From Betaproteobacteria bacterium (GTDB lineage: Bacteria; Pseudomonadota; Gammaproteobacteria; Burkholderiales; Rhodocyclaceae), in contig JADJBM010000008.1 of assembly GCA_016703785.1 (NCBI GenBank), positions 1 to 64,000 on the forward strand: a stretch of DNA of 64,000 nt, in the 5' to 3' direction. This document shows, one piece after another, positions 7,844 to 19,638 of this stretch. The notes under the pieces were generated by a model, which did no database searches, was not told where the DNA came from, and saw only the letters and a program-made list of their open reading frames with translations. Position 1 is the stretch's first letter, and each line of letters begins with the position of its first letter. Position numbers and translations under genes: made by a program.

Positions 7844-9610
7844 TTAATGCAGGGGGGCGTTGCCCTGCCGCTGCTCGCTCATGAGGCGCGCCGTCAGGCT
7901 GTCGATGTCGATCGGCCGGCTGAAGTGGTATCCCTGGAAACGGTCGCATTGCTCACGCTGCAGGAGTTCGACCTGGCGTTCGGTTTCCACGCCTTCGGCG
8001 ATGGTCGTCAACCGCAGGCTTTTCGCCAGGGCCATGATGGCGCGCACGATGGCGGTGTCCTCCTCATTGACGCCCAGCGTGCCGACGAAGGACTTGTCGA
8101 TCTTGAGGATGTCGATGGGGAAGCGCCTCAGATAGGACAGCGAGGAATAGCCCGTGCCGAAGTCGTCGATGGACAGCTTCACGCCCATGTGCTTGAGGGC
8201 CCGCAACATGCCGACCGCCGTTTCGGCGTCGTGCATGATGACCGACTCGGTGATTTCCAGCGTCAGGGCCTGCGGCGGCAGGCCTGAATCCGTCAGGGCG
8301 CGATTGACCACGTCGAGCAGGCGCGGCTGGGCAAACTGGACTGCCGAGACGTTGACCGAGATCGAAAATTCATGGAGCCCCAGATCATGCCAAACCTTGG
8401 CCTGATGACAGGCCTGGCGCAGCACCCACTCGCCGATATCCACGATCAGGCCGGATTCGTCGGCGATCGGAATGAAGCGGTCCGGCGGAATCAGGCCGCG
8501 CTCCGGGTGGCGCCAGCGCACGAGCGCCTCGACGCCGATCGTGTTGAGCCGGGTGGCATCCACGCAAGGCTGGTATTGCAGGAACAGCTCATCGCGCTCG
8601 ATAGCGTGGCGCAGTTCGCTTTCCATGGCAATGCGCTCGGCCGAAGTGGCGTTCATCTCCTTCAAGTAGAAGCGATAGCCGTTGCTGCCGCCACGCTTGG
8701 CATTGGCCATCGCCGTCTCGGCATTCATGAGCAGGTCATACACCTGTTTGCCGTCCTCCGGCACCAGCGCGATGCCGATCGAGCAGGTGAGAAACAGCTC
8801 GATGCCGGCAAGCATGAACGGCGCATCGAAGGCCTGCTTCAGCCATTCGGCGAAATTCTGCACCGCGACCCTGTCCGTCAGGCCCGGATAGTAGATGCCG
8901 AACTCATCGCCGCCGAAACGGGCCAGGATGGCGCCGGACTCGGCGGCGCACTCCTTCAGCCTGGCAGCCGACTGGCGCAGGATCTCGTTGCCGGCCTCAT
9001 AGCCGAAGGAGCTGTTGATGCGCAGGAAACGGTCGAGGTCGATATAGAACAGCGCGCCGCTGGGCGCCTTGCCGAACTGCTCGCATTCCGCGATCAACTC
9101 GGTGACGCGGGCGCAGAAGTAGTTGTGGTTGGGCAGGCTCGACAGCTTGTCGAAATAGGCCAGCTCCATGATGCGCGAATCGGCCTGCCGCACGGCGCTG
9201 CGTGCTGCCGCCCCCTTCAATTCGCGTTCGATGACGGGGATCAGCCGCGCGTAGTTGCCCTTCTGGATATAGTCGTTCACGCCATCGCCCATGGCCGTGT
9301 AGGCCGTCTGGTCGCTGATGTGTCCGGAGTAGATGATGAAGGGGATGTCCTTGCCGCTCTGCTTGAGGACCTCCAGCGCCGTCAGCGCATCGAACCCCGG
9401 CATCGAATGGTCGCAGATGATCAGATCCCAGTTGCCGACGCTGAGTGCGGCGTTCATGTCCGGCGCCGTGTCGACACGCTTGTAGTCGACCTTGGCGCCG
9501 CGGGAGGCCAGCTCGGAAAATAGCAGGAACGCGTCGTCCTCGGAATCATCCACAATCAGCATGCTGATGGGCTGCTCCCGCAACAACATGTTCCTGTTCG
9601 CTCGTTCCAT
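7844..9610 (-). CDS. REC-GGDEF-EAL response regulator (c-di-GMP turnover)
   Basis: 588-residue cytoplasmic protein with a receiver domain (D67 in LIICDHSMPG, K117), a GGDEF domain with intact motif at 233-237, and an EAL domain with EAL at 361-363. DDFGTG and the EVTE-like EITESV motif are also conserved. Both synthesis and hydrolysis of c-di-GMP are possible on paper; the EAL active site looks complete, so phosphodiesterase activity is likely. No RxxD product-inhibition site precedes GGDEF. The partner kinase is not adjacent. Start is ATG 9610; GTG 9613 and ATG 9589 are alternatives. A near-perfect FliA promoter lies 43 bp upstream, tying it to motility. Confidence 0.9.
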   Translation of the reverse strand: MERANRNMLLREQPISMLIVDDSEDDAFLLFSELASRGAKVDYKRVDTAPDMNAALSVGNWDLIICDHSMPGFDALTALEVLKQSGKDIPFIIYSGHISDQTAYTAMGDGVNDYIQKGNYARLIPVIERELKGAAARSAVRQADSRIMELAYFDKLSSLPNHNYFCARVTELIAECEQFGKAPSGALFYIDLDRFLRINSSFGYEAGNEILRQSAARLKECAAESGAILARFGGDEFGIYYPGLTDRVAVQNFAEWLKQAFDAPFMLAGIELFLTCSIGIALVPEDGKQVYDLLMNAETAMANAKRGGSNGYRFYLKEMNATSAERIAMESELRHAIERDELFLQYQPCVDATRLNTIGVEALVRWRHPERGLIPPDRFIPIADESGLIVDIGEWVLRQACHQAKVWHDLGLHEFSISVNVSAVQFAQPRLLDVVNRALTDSGLPPQALTLEITESVIMHDAETAVGMLRALKHMGVKLSIDDFGTGYSSLSYLRRFPIDILKIDKSFVGTLGVNEEDTAIVRAIMALAKSLRLTTIAEGVETERQVELLQREQCDRFQGYHFSRPIDIDSLTARLMSEQRQGNAPLH

Positions 9611-9652
9611 CACGGTCTTGTCCGAAAATACCTATACGTCGGGGTTGACCGT

Positions 9653-9679
9653 TTAACGGCAGCGGGGCTGAAAACTTTA
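9653..9679 (-). promoter_or_regulatory. Sigma-28 (FliA) promoter of the REC-GGDEF-EAL gene
   Basis: Minus-strand TAAAGTTT-N11-GCCGTTAA differs from the FliA consensus at one base. It lies between the two c-di-GMP genes, 43 bp upstream of the start. Confidence 0.8.
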
Positions 9680-9712
9680 GAGCTGCAGTGTTATAAATTT
9701 AACGCTTTTGGT

Positions 9713-11638
9713 TCAACGGGTTGCTCTGGATTGCGGCGAGGCGACGCGATTGCGACCCTGCTGCTTGGCGAGATAGACGCCCTCGTCGGCGCGCTTGATG
9801 AGCGCATCGGCATTGGGCATGGATACCTCGCGTTCAGCGACGCCGGCGCTCATGCAGGCCATCAGCCGCCGCGCACCCGCCACAATCGGCGACTGCTCGA
9901 CTGCTCGCCGGATGCGCTCGGCGCACGCCAGCGCGGCCTGCAGGTCGGTGTCGGGGCAGATGACCTGGAATTCATCGCCGCCCGTGCGGGACACCACGTC
10001 ATGCGTCCGTACGGCGCCGCGAATGGCGGAGGCGACCTGGGTCAGATAGGCATCGCCGACATCGTGGCCATAGATGTCATTGACCTGCTTGAACTGGTCG
10101 AGGTCGATCACCATGCAGGCCAGCGGCCGCCTGCTGCGCATGCTGGCCGCCCATTCCTGTTCGATTCGCGCCATGGCATGGCGACGGTTGGGCAGTCCCG
10201 TCAGCACATCGGTGAGCGCCATCTCTTCCAGGCGGCGGTTGGAGATGGACAGTTCGGCGGCGAAGCGGCGCAGTTCTTCCCGGTCGCGCTCGCGCTCCTC
10301 GAGCAGGCGCACGATGCGCTGCCCGGCGCGTAGGCGCGCCAGGATCATGCGCGGATTGAGCGGCTTGGCCAGATAGTCGTCTGCGCCGGCCTGGAATCCC
10401 TCGACCAGCCTGTCCTCCTCGTCCAGCGTAGTCAGCATCAGGATGTACAGATCGCGCCCGAGACGCGTTCCGCGCAATGTCCGGATCATCTCCATGCCGT
10501 CCACATGTGGCATGACACGGTCCGTTACCAGCATGTGCGGCTGGGCATCCAGGGCGACGCGCAGGCCCTCCCGTCCATTGGCCGCTTCGGACACTTCGTA
10601 GCCATCCCCCTCGAGCAAGGTGCGCAGTGCCAGGCGGATCGAGCGATCGTCATCCACTACCAGGACACGCAGACGCGACGCCGATTCCGGTGGTGGATCG
10701 TTCGCGGCGGCATCCTGTGCCAGTGCGGATTGGGCCAAAGCCTCGAAGCTCGGTGCCGCCTGAATGGCCACACCGAGGATCGCAGTCCATTCCCGCCACT
10801 CGCGAACCACGTTGTCGCACAACTGCGTGAGGTCGTCGCTGGCATCGGCAATGCGTTCTCCCAACGCGTGCAGGCGCGGCATGAGTGCGGCACGCTCCGC
10901 CTCGGCGGCGGTGCAGATGTCGGCGATCAGGCGCGACAGGCCCAGGGACTGCTGCAGCACGTATTCGCGGCTGCCCACCTGGAAAAGCGCCTCTTCGCAC
11001 AACTCGTGGCCGCGCACGCTGTCGCAATAGATTCTCGGCAACCCCCAATCGGTCAGCATGGCCGCCGTCAGGTAGCGGTGGTCGAGTGCGAAGCGCTCCC
11101 GCTCGAGGTCGACCAGTCCGGCCTGGCCGACATTCGATGCGATGCGAAGCACATCGGAGTATTCGCCGGCATACAGCGTCGCCAGCGCCAGTTCGCCGAC
11201 ACGGGCGAGCAGGCCAACGGAAAACGCCTCTTCGGCCTGCGCCACGCGCGTGCGCAGCGTCAGCGCCTGCAGGGCGATGCCGCAGGCCAGCGACGACGCC
11301 CAGAAGCGCGGGTAATCGAAACCCCTGCATCCGCCTTCCTTGTGTTGGGAGAGCAGCGAGAAACCCAAAGCCAGGTTGCGCACGGCCGGCATGCCGAGCA
11401 CGACCAATGCCTCCTGGACCGACACGACGGAACGACCCGGGTTGGCGTTCACGGAATTGGCCGCCTTGATGAGCCGGCCGACGAAAGCCGGGTCCGGCTT
11501 GATGATGCGCGCCAGTTCGGCCATCGAGGCGCCTTCCTTTTGCGTCAGACGCATGATGGCCAACGCCACGCCCTTGGGCGAGGGCAGGTTGCCCAGGGCT
11601 TTCAGTTTTTCGAACTTCGACAGGTCCATCGGATTCAT
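9713..11638 (-). CDS. HDOD-REC-GGDEF protein (probable diguanylate cyclase)
   Basis: 641 residues. An N-terminal HDOD domain (about 15-215, LPSPKGVALAIMRL ... LIKAANS) is followed by a linker, a receiver domain (about 323-440, D373 in VTDRVMP, K425 in YLAKP) and a GGDEF domain (about 470-635). GGDEF is intact at 553-557 and an I-site RTHD sits five residues before it (544-547), so it should make c-di-GMP with product inhibition. It has its own FliA promoter. The HDOD domain is typical of signalling scaffolds; its partner is unknown. ATG 11638 begins MNPMDLSKFEKLK. Confidence 0.9.
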   Translation of the reverse strand: MNPMDLSKFEKLKALGNLPSPKGVALAIMRLTQKEGASMAELARIIKPDPAFVGRLIKAANSVNANPGRSVVSVQEALVVLGMPAVRNLALGFSLLSQHKEGGCRGFDYPRFWASSLACGIALQALTLRTRVAQAEEAFSVGLLARVGELALATLYAGEYSDVLRIASNVGQAGLVDLERERFALDHRYLTAAMLTDWGLPRIYCDSVRGHELCEEALFQVGSREYVLQQSLGLSRLIADICTAAEAERAALMPRLHALGERIADASDDLTQLCDNVVREWREWTAILGVAIQAAPSFEALAQSALAQDAAANDPPPESASRLRVLVVDDDRSIRLALRTLLEGDGYEVSEAANGREGLRVALDAQPHMLVTDRVMPHVDGMEMIRTLRGTRLGRDLYILMLTTLDEEDRLVEGFQAGADDYLAKPLNPRMILARLRAGQRIVRLLEERERDREELRRFAAELSISNRRLEEMALTDVLTGLPNRRHAMARIEQEWAASMRSRRPLACMVIDLDQFKQVNDIYGHDVGDAYLTQVASAIRGAVRTHDVVSRTGGDEFQVICPDTDLQAALACAERIRRAVEQSPIVAGARRLMACMSAGVAEREVSMPNADALIKRADEGVYLAKQQGRNRVASPQSRATR

Positions 11639-11721
11639 GGGCGGACACTTGGCATGCCGGAAAAATATTACATTGCGATTTTAATCGGGTTTTCGACAGC
11701 CCTTGTGGCTTGTAACTTCTT

Positions 11722-11748
11722 GTAACGGCCCGGGAAGCGGTTTCTTTA
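11722..11748 (-). promoter_or_regulatory. Sigma-28 (FliA) promoter of the HDOD-REC-GGDEF gene
   Basis: Minus-strand TAAAGAAA-N11-GCCGTTAC lies 84 bp upstream of the ATG at 11638, in the divergent gap with the Nudix gene. Confidence 0.65.
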
Positions 11749-11778
11749 GCGGAGGCGTCGTAAAGGTAGAATGCGCGA

Positions 11779-12318
11779 ATGAACTATTGCAGTCATTGTG
11801 GCGCCCCCGTGACCCTGAAAGTGCCCGCCGGCGACACCTTGCCGCGCCATGTCTGCGAGCGCTGCGCGACGGTGCACTACCTGAATCCGAAAATGGTGGT
11901 CGGCGCGATCCCGGAATGGGAAGACAAGATCCTGCTTTGCCGCCGCGCCATCGAGCCGCGCGCCGGATTGTGGACGCTGCCGGCCGGCTTCATGGAAAAC
12001 GCCGAGACCACCGCCCAGGCGGCGGCGCGGGAAACCCTGGAGGAAGCCTGCGCGCGGGTGGAAATCGGCGAGATGTTCACCTTCATCAACGTGCCGCACA
12101 TCAACCAGGTCCACATCCTCTACCGGGCGCGCCTGCTCGACCTGGATTTCGCGGCCGGCGAGGAGTCGCTGGAAGTCGAACTATTCGACGAAGTCGCCAT
12201 CCCCTGGAAGGAAATCGCCTTCCGCACCATCGGCCTGACACTGCGGCACTATTACGAAGACCGGAAAACCGGCCGGTTCGGCTTTCACGCCAGCGATCTG
12301 CTGCTTCCGCCGAAATAG
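11779..12318 (+). CDS. Nudix hydrolase with N-terminal zinc ribbon
   Basis: 179-residue hydrolase of nucleoside-diphosphate-linked compounds. A zinc ribbon (CSHC at 4-7, CERC at 26-29) precedes the Nudix domain, as in NADH pyrophosphatase-like proteins. The Nudix box reads GFMENAE...RETLEEACA with Cys in place of the usual Gly near the end; the catalytic glutamates are kept. Substrate cannot be told from sequence. It is divergent from the HDOD gene and ends 2 bp before the convergent tonB-like gene. Confidence 0.9.
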   Translation: MNYCSHCGAPVTLKVPAGDTLPRHVCERCATVHYLNPKMVVGAIPEWEDKILLCRRAIEPRAGLWTLPAGFMENAETTAQAAARETLEEACARVEIGEMFTFINVPHINQVHILYRARLLDLDFAAGEESLEVELFDEVAIPWKEIAFRTIGLTLRHYYEDRKTGRFGFHASDLLLPPK

Positions 12319-12320
12319 GG

Positions 12321-13046
12321 CTACTGAGCTTCCGCGATATCGAACACCACCGGCAACCGCACGGCAAACGCGCGTCCGCGCAGCGAATCGGGCAGGACGG
12401 CAGCCGTGGCGGCGCGCGACATCATGTTCACGGCTTCCCGATCGAGGATGTCATGCCCGCTGGATCGGGCCAGCAGGATTTGACGCGGCAGACCGTCCGG
12501 CGAGACGTCCACCCGCACTTCCACCGTGCCCGTCCAGCCGCGTTCGCGGGCCAATGACGGGTACTGCCTGTAAGCCCGCGCTTCCCGTGCCAGGCCGATG
12601 CGGTAGGCGCGAATCCCGTCCGCATCGGGACGCACCGGCTCACCCGCCTGCGCAACCGGCTCCAGGTTGACCGGGCCACTGCCGTAGGCATGCGGCTCGG
12701 CTGCGGCTGCCCTGCCTGCGCCCGAGCTTTCGTGCGTGCCTGTGTTTTCCGGCGCAGTCCAACGCCGCACCGGCACCGGTTCTGCCATGGCGACAACGGC
12801 CTGCCTGCGGACAGTCGTGGTCTCGTATGAAGCTTTCACGGGGGAAGCATGCGGGGCCGCAACCGCTGGGCGATCGGCCCCGACAGCAGCACGCAGGGTC
12901 GCCGTCAGCGGCTGCCCTGGCTGCTGCGCCGCACGCGGCGAGGCGTCCGGCCACAGCAGCAGGACATGCAGGACACAGGAGAGAGCCAGGGCGGGCAGCA
13001 ACCCGCTTGCGGGCGGCGCCTTTCCGGCAATACTTTTAAAAATCAC
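12321..13046 (-). CDS. TonB-family energy transducer protein
   Basis: 241 residues. An N-terminal membrane anchor (LLPALALSCVLHVLLLW, about 16-32) is followed by a Pro/Ala-rich spanning region and a C-terminal TonB domain (about 155-241: YPSLARERGWTGTVEVRVDV, DGLPRQILLARSSGHDILD). Such proteins couple the inner-membrane proton force to outer-membrane receptors. No exbB/exbD is visible nearby. The start is GTG 13046, without a strong ribosome site. Confidence 0.8.
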   Translation of the reverse strand: MIFKSIAGKAPPASGLLPALALSCVLHVLLLWPDASPRAAQQPGQPLTATLRAAVGADRPAVAAPHASPVKASYETTTVRRQAVVAMAEPVPVRRWTAPENTGTHESSGAGRAAAAEPHAYGSGPVNLEPVAQAGEPVRPDADGIRAYRIGLAREARAYRQYPSLARERGWTGTVEVRVDVSPDGLPRQILLARSSGHDILDREAVNMMSRAATAAVLPDSLRGRAFAVRLPVVFDIAEAQ

Positions 13047-13132
13047 GATGCTCTGATACGCTACGGCAACTTTATGATTTTACACTGAAGATCAAACCTG
13101 AAAACGGACTCGGAGAAGGCCTGAGCAACGTT

Positions 13133-13714
13133 ATGTCAAACATGGGTCATCCACTCATCCTGACGCTCGACATGAACGGTGCACCGCACCGTTGGGTGAA
13201 CTGGCAGCATGCCTGTTTTTACTACGCCAAGAATCTCGTCGCCTGGGTGGCCGGCGATCACAGCTTCACCATCCATGGCGGCATGAGCCGCGATACGGGC
13301 GAACGCTCGTTCATCACGGTGGACAGCATCATCGCCATCAAGGGCAAGGCGCTGGCGCCGCGCAGCCGTTCCGTCGTGCCGCCCCTGAACAATCGCGAAC
13401 TGTTCCACCGCGACCGCCACATGTGCGCCTATTGCGGCCACGAATACTCCTTCATCCGCCTGACGCGCGACCACATCCTGCCCGTCTCCCAGGGCGGGCG
13501 CGACCTGTGGATGAACGTCGTCACCGCCTGCCGCCACTGCAACCAGAAGAAGAGCGGCCGCACCCCCGAGCAGGCCCGCATGGAACTGCTCTACGCCCCC
13601 TACGTGCCGAACAAGGCCGAATTCCTCATCCTCTGCAACCGCAACATCCTCGCCGACCAGATGGACTTCCTCGCGCAGCACGTCTCGGCGCACAGCCGCC
13701 TGAAGACGGCCTGA
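13133..13714 (+). CDS. HNH endonuclease family protein
   Basis: 193 residues. A conserved HNH nuclease fold is visible: CAYCGHEY (zinc Cys pair), LTRDHILPVSQGG (catalytic His), NVVTACRHCNQKKSGRTPEQ (second Cys pair). The N-terminal part (LILTLDMNGAPHRWVNWQHA) resembles the conserved HNH proteins found as single housekeeping genes in betaproteobacteria, not a phage homing enzyme. Physiological role is not established. It is divergent from the tonB-like gene and 26 bp before ygiQ. Confidence 0.85.
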   Translation: MSNMGHPLILTLDMNGAPHRWVNWQHACFYYAKNLVAWVAGDHSFTIHGGMSRDTGERSFITVDSIIAIKGKALAPRSRSVVPPLNNRELFHRDRHMCAYCGHEYSFIRLTRDHILPVSQGGRDLWMNVVTACRHCNQKKSGRTPEQARMELLYAPYVPNKAEFLILCNRNILADQMDFLAQHVSAHSRLKTA

Positions 13715-13740
13715 GCCCGTCACCTCTGTAGAATGGGCGG

Positions 13741-15924
<2,184 letters not shown>

Positions 15925-16013
15925 GCCGTAACAGATTGATAAATGCCCAATATTTCACAGACGCCGCCATGCAATACGTTATCATCCTCTGGAAATAGCG
16001 GAATTCCACGACC

Positions 16014-18212
16014 GTGAGCGAATCCACCGACAACAAGCCGGCCTCCGCCAAACCGACACTGCATCTGGGCGAGAGCCTGCCCGAGGATCAGCTACATCAC
16101 GACCCGCTGCTCGACTGCCTGGTCGAGTTGACGCGCATCCACGGCCGCCCGAGTACGCGGGCCGCCCTCTCGGCCGGCCTGCCCCTGCCGAAGGTGGGCC
16201 TCACGCCCTCCCTCTTCCACCGCGCTGCCTCGCGCGCCGGTTTTTCCAGCAAGGTCCTGCGCCGCCCGCTCGAGAAGATCGAAGCCGTGCTGTTGCCCGC
16301 CATCCTGCTACTCGAAGGCAACGAGGCCTGCCTGCTGATGGGCTGGGAAAACGGCGGGGGCAAGGCACAGGTACTGTTTCCCGAAACGGCCCAGGGCAGC
16401 GTGACGCTCAGCCGCGAGGATCTTCTGGCGCGCTACGCCGGCATCGTCATCTTCGCACGGCCGCACTTCCGCTTCGACCAGCGCACGCCGCAGGTCGGCG
16501 AGATCGCCCAGCGCCACTGGTTCTGGGGCACCTTCCTGGAACAGATGCCCGTGTATCGCGACGTGCTCATGGCGGCGGGGATCATCAACGTGCTGGCGCT
16601 GGCGATGCCGCTGTTCGTCATGAACGTGTACGACCGCGTCGTGCCCAATTTCGCCGTCGAGACGCTGTGGATGCTGGCGGCGGGCCTCCTGCTGGTGCTC
16701 GGCGTCGACTATGCCCTGCGCCTGCTGCGCGGCCATTTCGTGGACCTTGCCGGCGCGCGCATCGACCACAAGCTGTCGGCGCTGATCATGGAGCGTGTGC
16801 TGGGCATGCGCATGGCCGACCGTCCCGCCTCGGTCGGTTCCTTTGCCGCCACGCTACGCTCCTTCGAATCGGTGCGTGATTTCATCGCCTCGGCCACGGT
16901 CACGGCGCTGATCGACTGGCCCTTCGCCATCCTCTTCCTGCTGGTCATCGCCTGGATTTCCTGGCCCCTGGTCTTCATCCCGATTCTGGGCGGCCTCGCC
17001 ATGCTGATCTACAGCTACGTCATCCAGCACAAGATGCACGAGCTGTCGGAGACCACCTACCGCGCCTCCGCGTTGCGCAATGCCACGCTGATCGAGAGCC
17101 TCACCGCGCTGGAGACCATCAAGGCGCACGGCGCCGAAGGCCAGATGCAGGCCAAGTGGGAAAAGACCGCTGCCTTCCTCGCGCGGGTCAGCGCCGAATT
17201 GCGCCTCCTCTCCTCCTCGGCCATGAATGGCGCGGCCACCCTGCAGCAGTTCGTCAATCTCGCCACCGTGGTGGGCGGCGTATACCTCATACACGCCGGC
17301 ATGCTGACCATGGGCGGCCTCATCGCCTGCACCATGCTTTCGGGTCGGGCCATGCAGCCGCTGGCGCAGCTGGTCGCCCTGCTCATGCAGTACCAGAACG
17401 CCCGCCTCGCGCTGAAATCGCTCGAGGAAACGATGCAGCGGCCGACCGAGCGCAGCAACGAATCAGCCTTCGTGCATCGCGCCGAGATCCGCGGCGAGAT
17501 CGAATTCCGCGACGTCACCTTCAGCTACGCCGAGGACACCGAGCCGGCGCTGAAGAACGTCTCCTTCAAGCTGCGGCCCGATGAACATGTCGTCGTGCTG
17601 GGCCGCGTCGGCTCCGGCAAGACCACCCTGCAGAAGCTGATCATGGGCCTGTATGCGCCCACTTCGGGCGCGGTATATATCGATGGGGTGGACCTGCGCC
17701 AGCTCGACCCCGCCGACGTGCGCCGCAACATCGGCTATGTCGGCCAGGATGCCCTGCTCTTCTACGGCAGTCTGCGCGACAACATCGCCATCGGCGCGCA
17801 ATATGCAGACGACCAGACGATCATCGAGGCTGCGGAAATGGGCGGCCTTGCCGATTTCGTCAATCGCCATCCGCAGGGCTTCGACATGCTCATCGGTGAA
17901 CGCGGCGACACCCTCTCCGGCGGCCAACGCCAGGGTGTGGCGATGGCCCGCGCCGTGCTGCTCGATCCGCCGATCCTGCTGCTCGACGAGCCGACCAGCT
18001 CGATGGATTTCAGCTCCGAGGAGGAGCTCAAGGGCCGATTGCGCCGCTTCGCCGAGCACAAGACGATGGTCATCGTCACGCATCGGCTGAGCCTGCTCGA
18101 CCTGGCGCACCGCATCCTCGTCGTAGACGGTGGCCGGGTGGTCGCCGACGGCCCGCGCGACAAAATCGTCGAAGCCCTGCAATCCGGCAAGGTCGGACGG
18201 GCGGCATCATGA
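16014..18212 (+). CDS. lapB: Type I secretion ABC transporter, LapB-like
   Basis: 732-residue exporter of the large adhesin. The N-terminal 150 residues are a C39-like domain without the catalytic Cys, typical of RTX/Lap exporters that do not cleave a leader. Six membrane segments follow (about 185-430). The nucleotide-binding domain has Walker A GRVGSGKTT, signature LSGGQRQG, Walker B ILLLDEPTSSMD and the H-loop THR. GTG 16014 is the start. The stop overlaps the next gene by 4 bp (ATGA at 18209). It heads the exporter-regulator-adhesin run. Confidence 0.92.
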   Translation: MSESTDNKPASAKPTLHLGESLPEDQLHHDPLLDCLVELTRIHGRPSTRAALSAGLPLPKVGLTPSLFHRAASRAGFSSKVLRRPLEKIEAVLLPAILLLEGNEACLLMGWENGGGKAQVLFPETAQGSVTLSREDLLARYAGIVIFARPHFRFDQRTPQVGEIAQRHWFWGTFLEQMPVYRDVLMAAGIINVLALAMPLFVMNVYDRVVPNFAVETLWMLAAGLLLVLGVDYALRLLRGHFVDLAGARIDHKLSALIMERVLGMRMADRPASVGSFAATLRSFESVRDFIASATVTALIDWPFAILFLLVIAWISWPLVFIPILGGLAMLIYSYVIQHKMHELSETTYRASALRNATLIESLTALETIKAHGAEGQMQAKWEKTAAFLARVSAELRLLSSSAMNGAATLQQFVNLATVVGGVYLIHAGMLTMGGLIACTMLSGRAMQPLAQLVALLMQYQNARLALKSLEETMQRPTERSNESAFVHRAEIRGEIEFRDVTFSYAEDTEPALKNVSFKLRPDEHVVVLGRVGSGKTTLQKLIMGLYAPTSGAVYIDGVDLRQLDPADVRRNIGYVGQDALLFYGSLRDNIAIGAQYADDQTIIEAAEMGGLADFVNRHPQGFDMLIGERGDTLSGGQRQGVAMARAVLLDPPILLLDEPTSSMDFSSEEELKGRLRRFAEHKTMVIVTHRLSLLDLAHRILVVDGGRVVADGPRDKIVEALQSGKVGRAAS

Positions 18213-19627
18213 ACCTGCAACCCTGGATACGCCGCGCCGAAAAGGTGCACAACTGGCTGGAGGCCATCCGCATCAGGATCCAGCCGCACTTCGATCGCTG
18301 GCTGAAGGCATGGCAGTCCGAGAAGGAGCGCCCCGAGCCGGATTTCGTCGCTGACGCCGACCTCTACATGATCCAGCAGGAGCCGCTGCGCGCGCGCATG
18401 CTGCTGAAGAGCGGTATCGTCGTCCTGGCCATCTTCATCATGTGGGCGGCGGTCGCCCAGATCGACGAGATCACGCGCGGGGAAGGCAAGGTCATCCCCT
18501 CGCGCCAGCTGCAGGTGCTGCAGAGCCTGGACGGCGGCATCGTCGAGGAAATCGCCGTGCAGGAAGGCCAGGTCGTGGAGGCCGGGCAGATCCTGCTCAA
18601 GGTCGACCCGACGCGCTTCGTCTCCTCGGTGCGCGAGAACCGCGCGCAATACCTGTCCCTCCTCGCCAAGGCGGCACGGCTGCGCGCGCTGGTCGAAGGC
18701 AAGCCCTTCGTACCGCCACCTGAAGCGCTCAAGGACGACCCGAAAACCGTCGAGGAAGAACGCCGCCTGTACGAATCGCGCGCCTCCGAGCTGGACAGCC
18801 AGATTTCCATCGCGCGGCAGCAACTGGTGCAAAGGCAGCAGGAGTTCAACGAGGCCTCCTCCAGGCGCGCCCAGGCTTCCCAAGCCTATGACCTGACCGC
18901 CAAGGAGCTGTCGGTCACCAAGCCCCTGCTCAGCTCCGGCGCCATCTCCGAAGTCGAGCTCCTGCGGCTCGAGCGCGACGTCTCCCGCTTCCGCGGCGAG
19001 CGCGACATGGCCAGCGCACAGATTGCCCGCTCCCAAGCGGCGATAGCCGAGGCCACGCGCAAGATCCAGGAAGTCGAACTGAACTTCCGCAACGAGGCGG
19101 GCAAGGAACTGGCCGAAACCCAGGGCAGGCTGAATGCCCTGTCCGAAGGCAATGTCGGCCTGGCCGACAAGGTCAAGCACTCCGACATCCGTTCGCCGGT
19201 GCGCGGCACCGTCAAGCGGCTGCTGGTCAACACCGTGGGCGGCGTGGTGCAGCCGGGCAAGGATGTCATCGAGGTCGTGCCGCTGGAAGACAACCTGCTG
19301 CTCGAGGCCAAGGTGCTGCCCAAGGACATCGCCTTCCTGCGGCCGGGGCAGAAGGCCATCGTCAAGTTCACCGCCTACGATTTCTCGATCTACGGCGGCC
19401 TGGACGCGTCGCTGGAACACATCGCCGCCGACTCCATCACCGACGAGCGCGGCAACACCTTCTACACGGTGAAAGTGCGCACGGCCAAGTCAAGTCTCGG
19501 CGCCAACCTGCCGATAATTCCTGGCATGGTGGCCGAAGTCGACATCGTGACGGGCCAGAAAAGCATCCTCGCTTACCTGCTGAAACCGGTACTGAAGGCC
19601 AAACAAGCGGCGTTCACCGAGCGTTGA
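18209..19627 (+). CDS. lapC: HlyD-family membrane fusion protein, LapC-like
   Basis: 472-residue periplasmic adaptor linking the ABC exporter to the TolC-type channel. One membrane helix lies at about 70-88 (LKSGIVVLAIFIMWAAVAQI), after a cytoplasmic N-terminus. Lipoyl halves flank a long coiled coil (GGIVEEIAVQEGQVVEAGQI; then a helical region about 150-310; then SPVRGTVKRLLVNTVGGVV). A C-terminal beta-barrel (GMVAEVDIVTGQKSILAYLL) is typical of the type I secretion family. Overlaps lapB by 4 bp. Confidence 0.92.
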   Translation: MNLQPWIRRAEKVHNWLEAIRIRIQPHFDRWLKAWQSEKERPEPDFVADADLYMIQQEPLRARMLLKSGIVVLAIFIMWAAVAQIDEITRGEGKVIPSRQLQVLQSLDGGIVEEIAVQEGQVVEAGQILLKVDPTRFVSSVRENRAQYLSLLAKAARLRALVEGKPFVPPPEALKDDPKTVEEERRLYESRASELDSQISIARQQLVQRQQEFNEASSRRAQASQAYDLTAKELSVTKPLLSSGAISEVELLRLERDVSRFRGERDMASAQIARSQAAIAEATRKIQEVELNFRNEAGKELAETQGRLNALSEGNVGLADKVKHSDIRSPVRGTVKRLLVNTVGGVVQPGKDVIEVVPLEDNLLLEAKVLPKDIAFLRPGQKAIVKFTAYDFSIYGGLDASLEHIAADSITDERGNTFYTVKVRTAKSSLGANLPIIPGMVAEVDIVTGQKSILAYLLKPVLKAKQAAFTER

Positions 19628-19638
19628 CCAAGGCGCCA

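Noticed and set aside
17762..19420. A 552-codon minus-strand open frame opposite lapB and lapC
   Set aside because: The plus-strand genes have clear ABC and HlyD motifs; the antisense frame has none.
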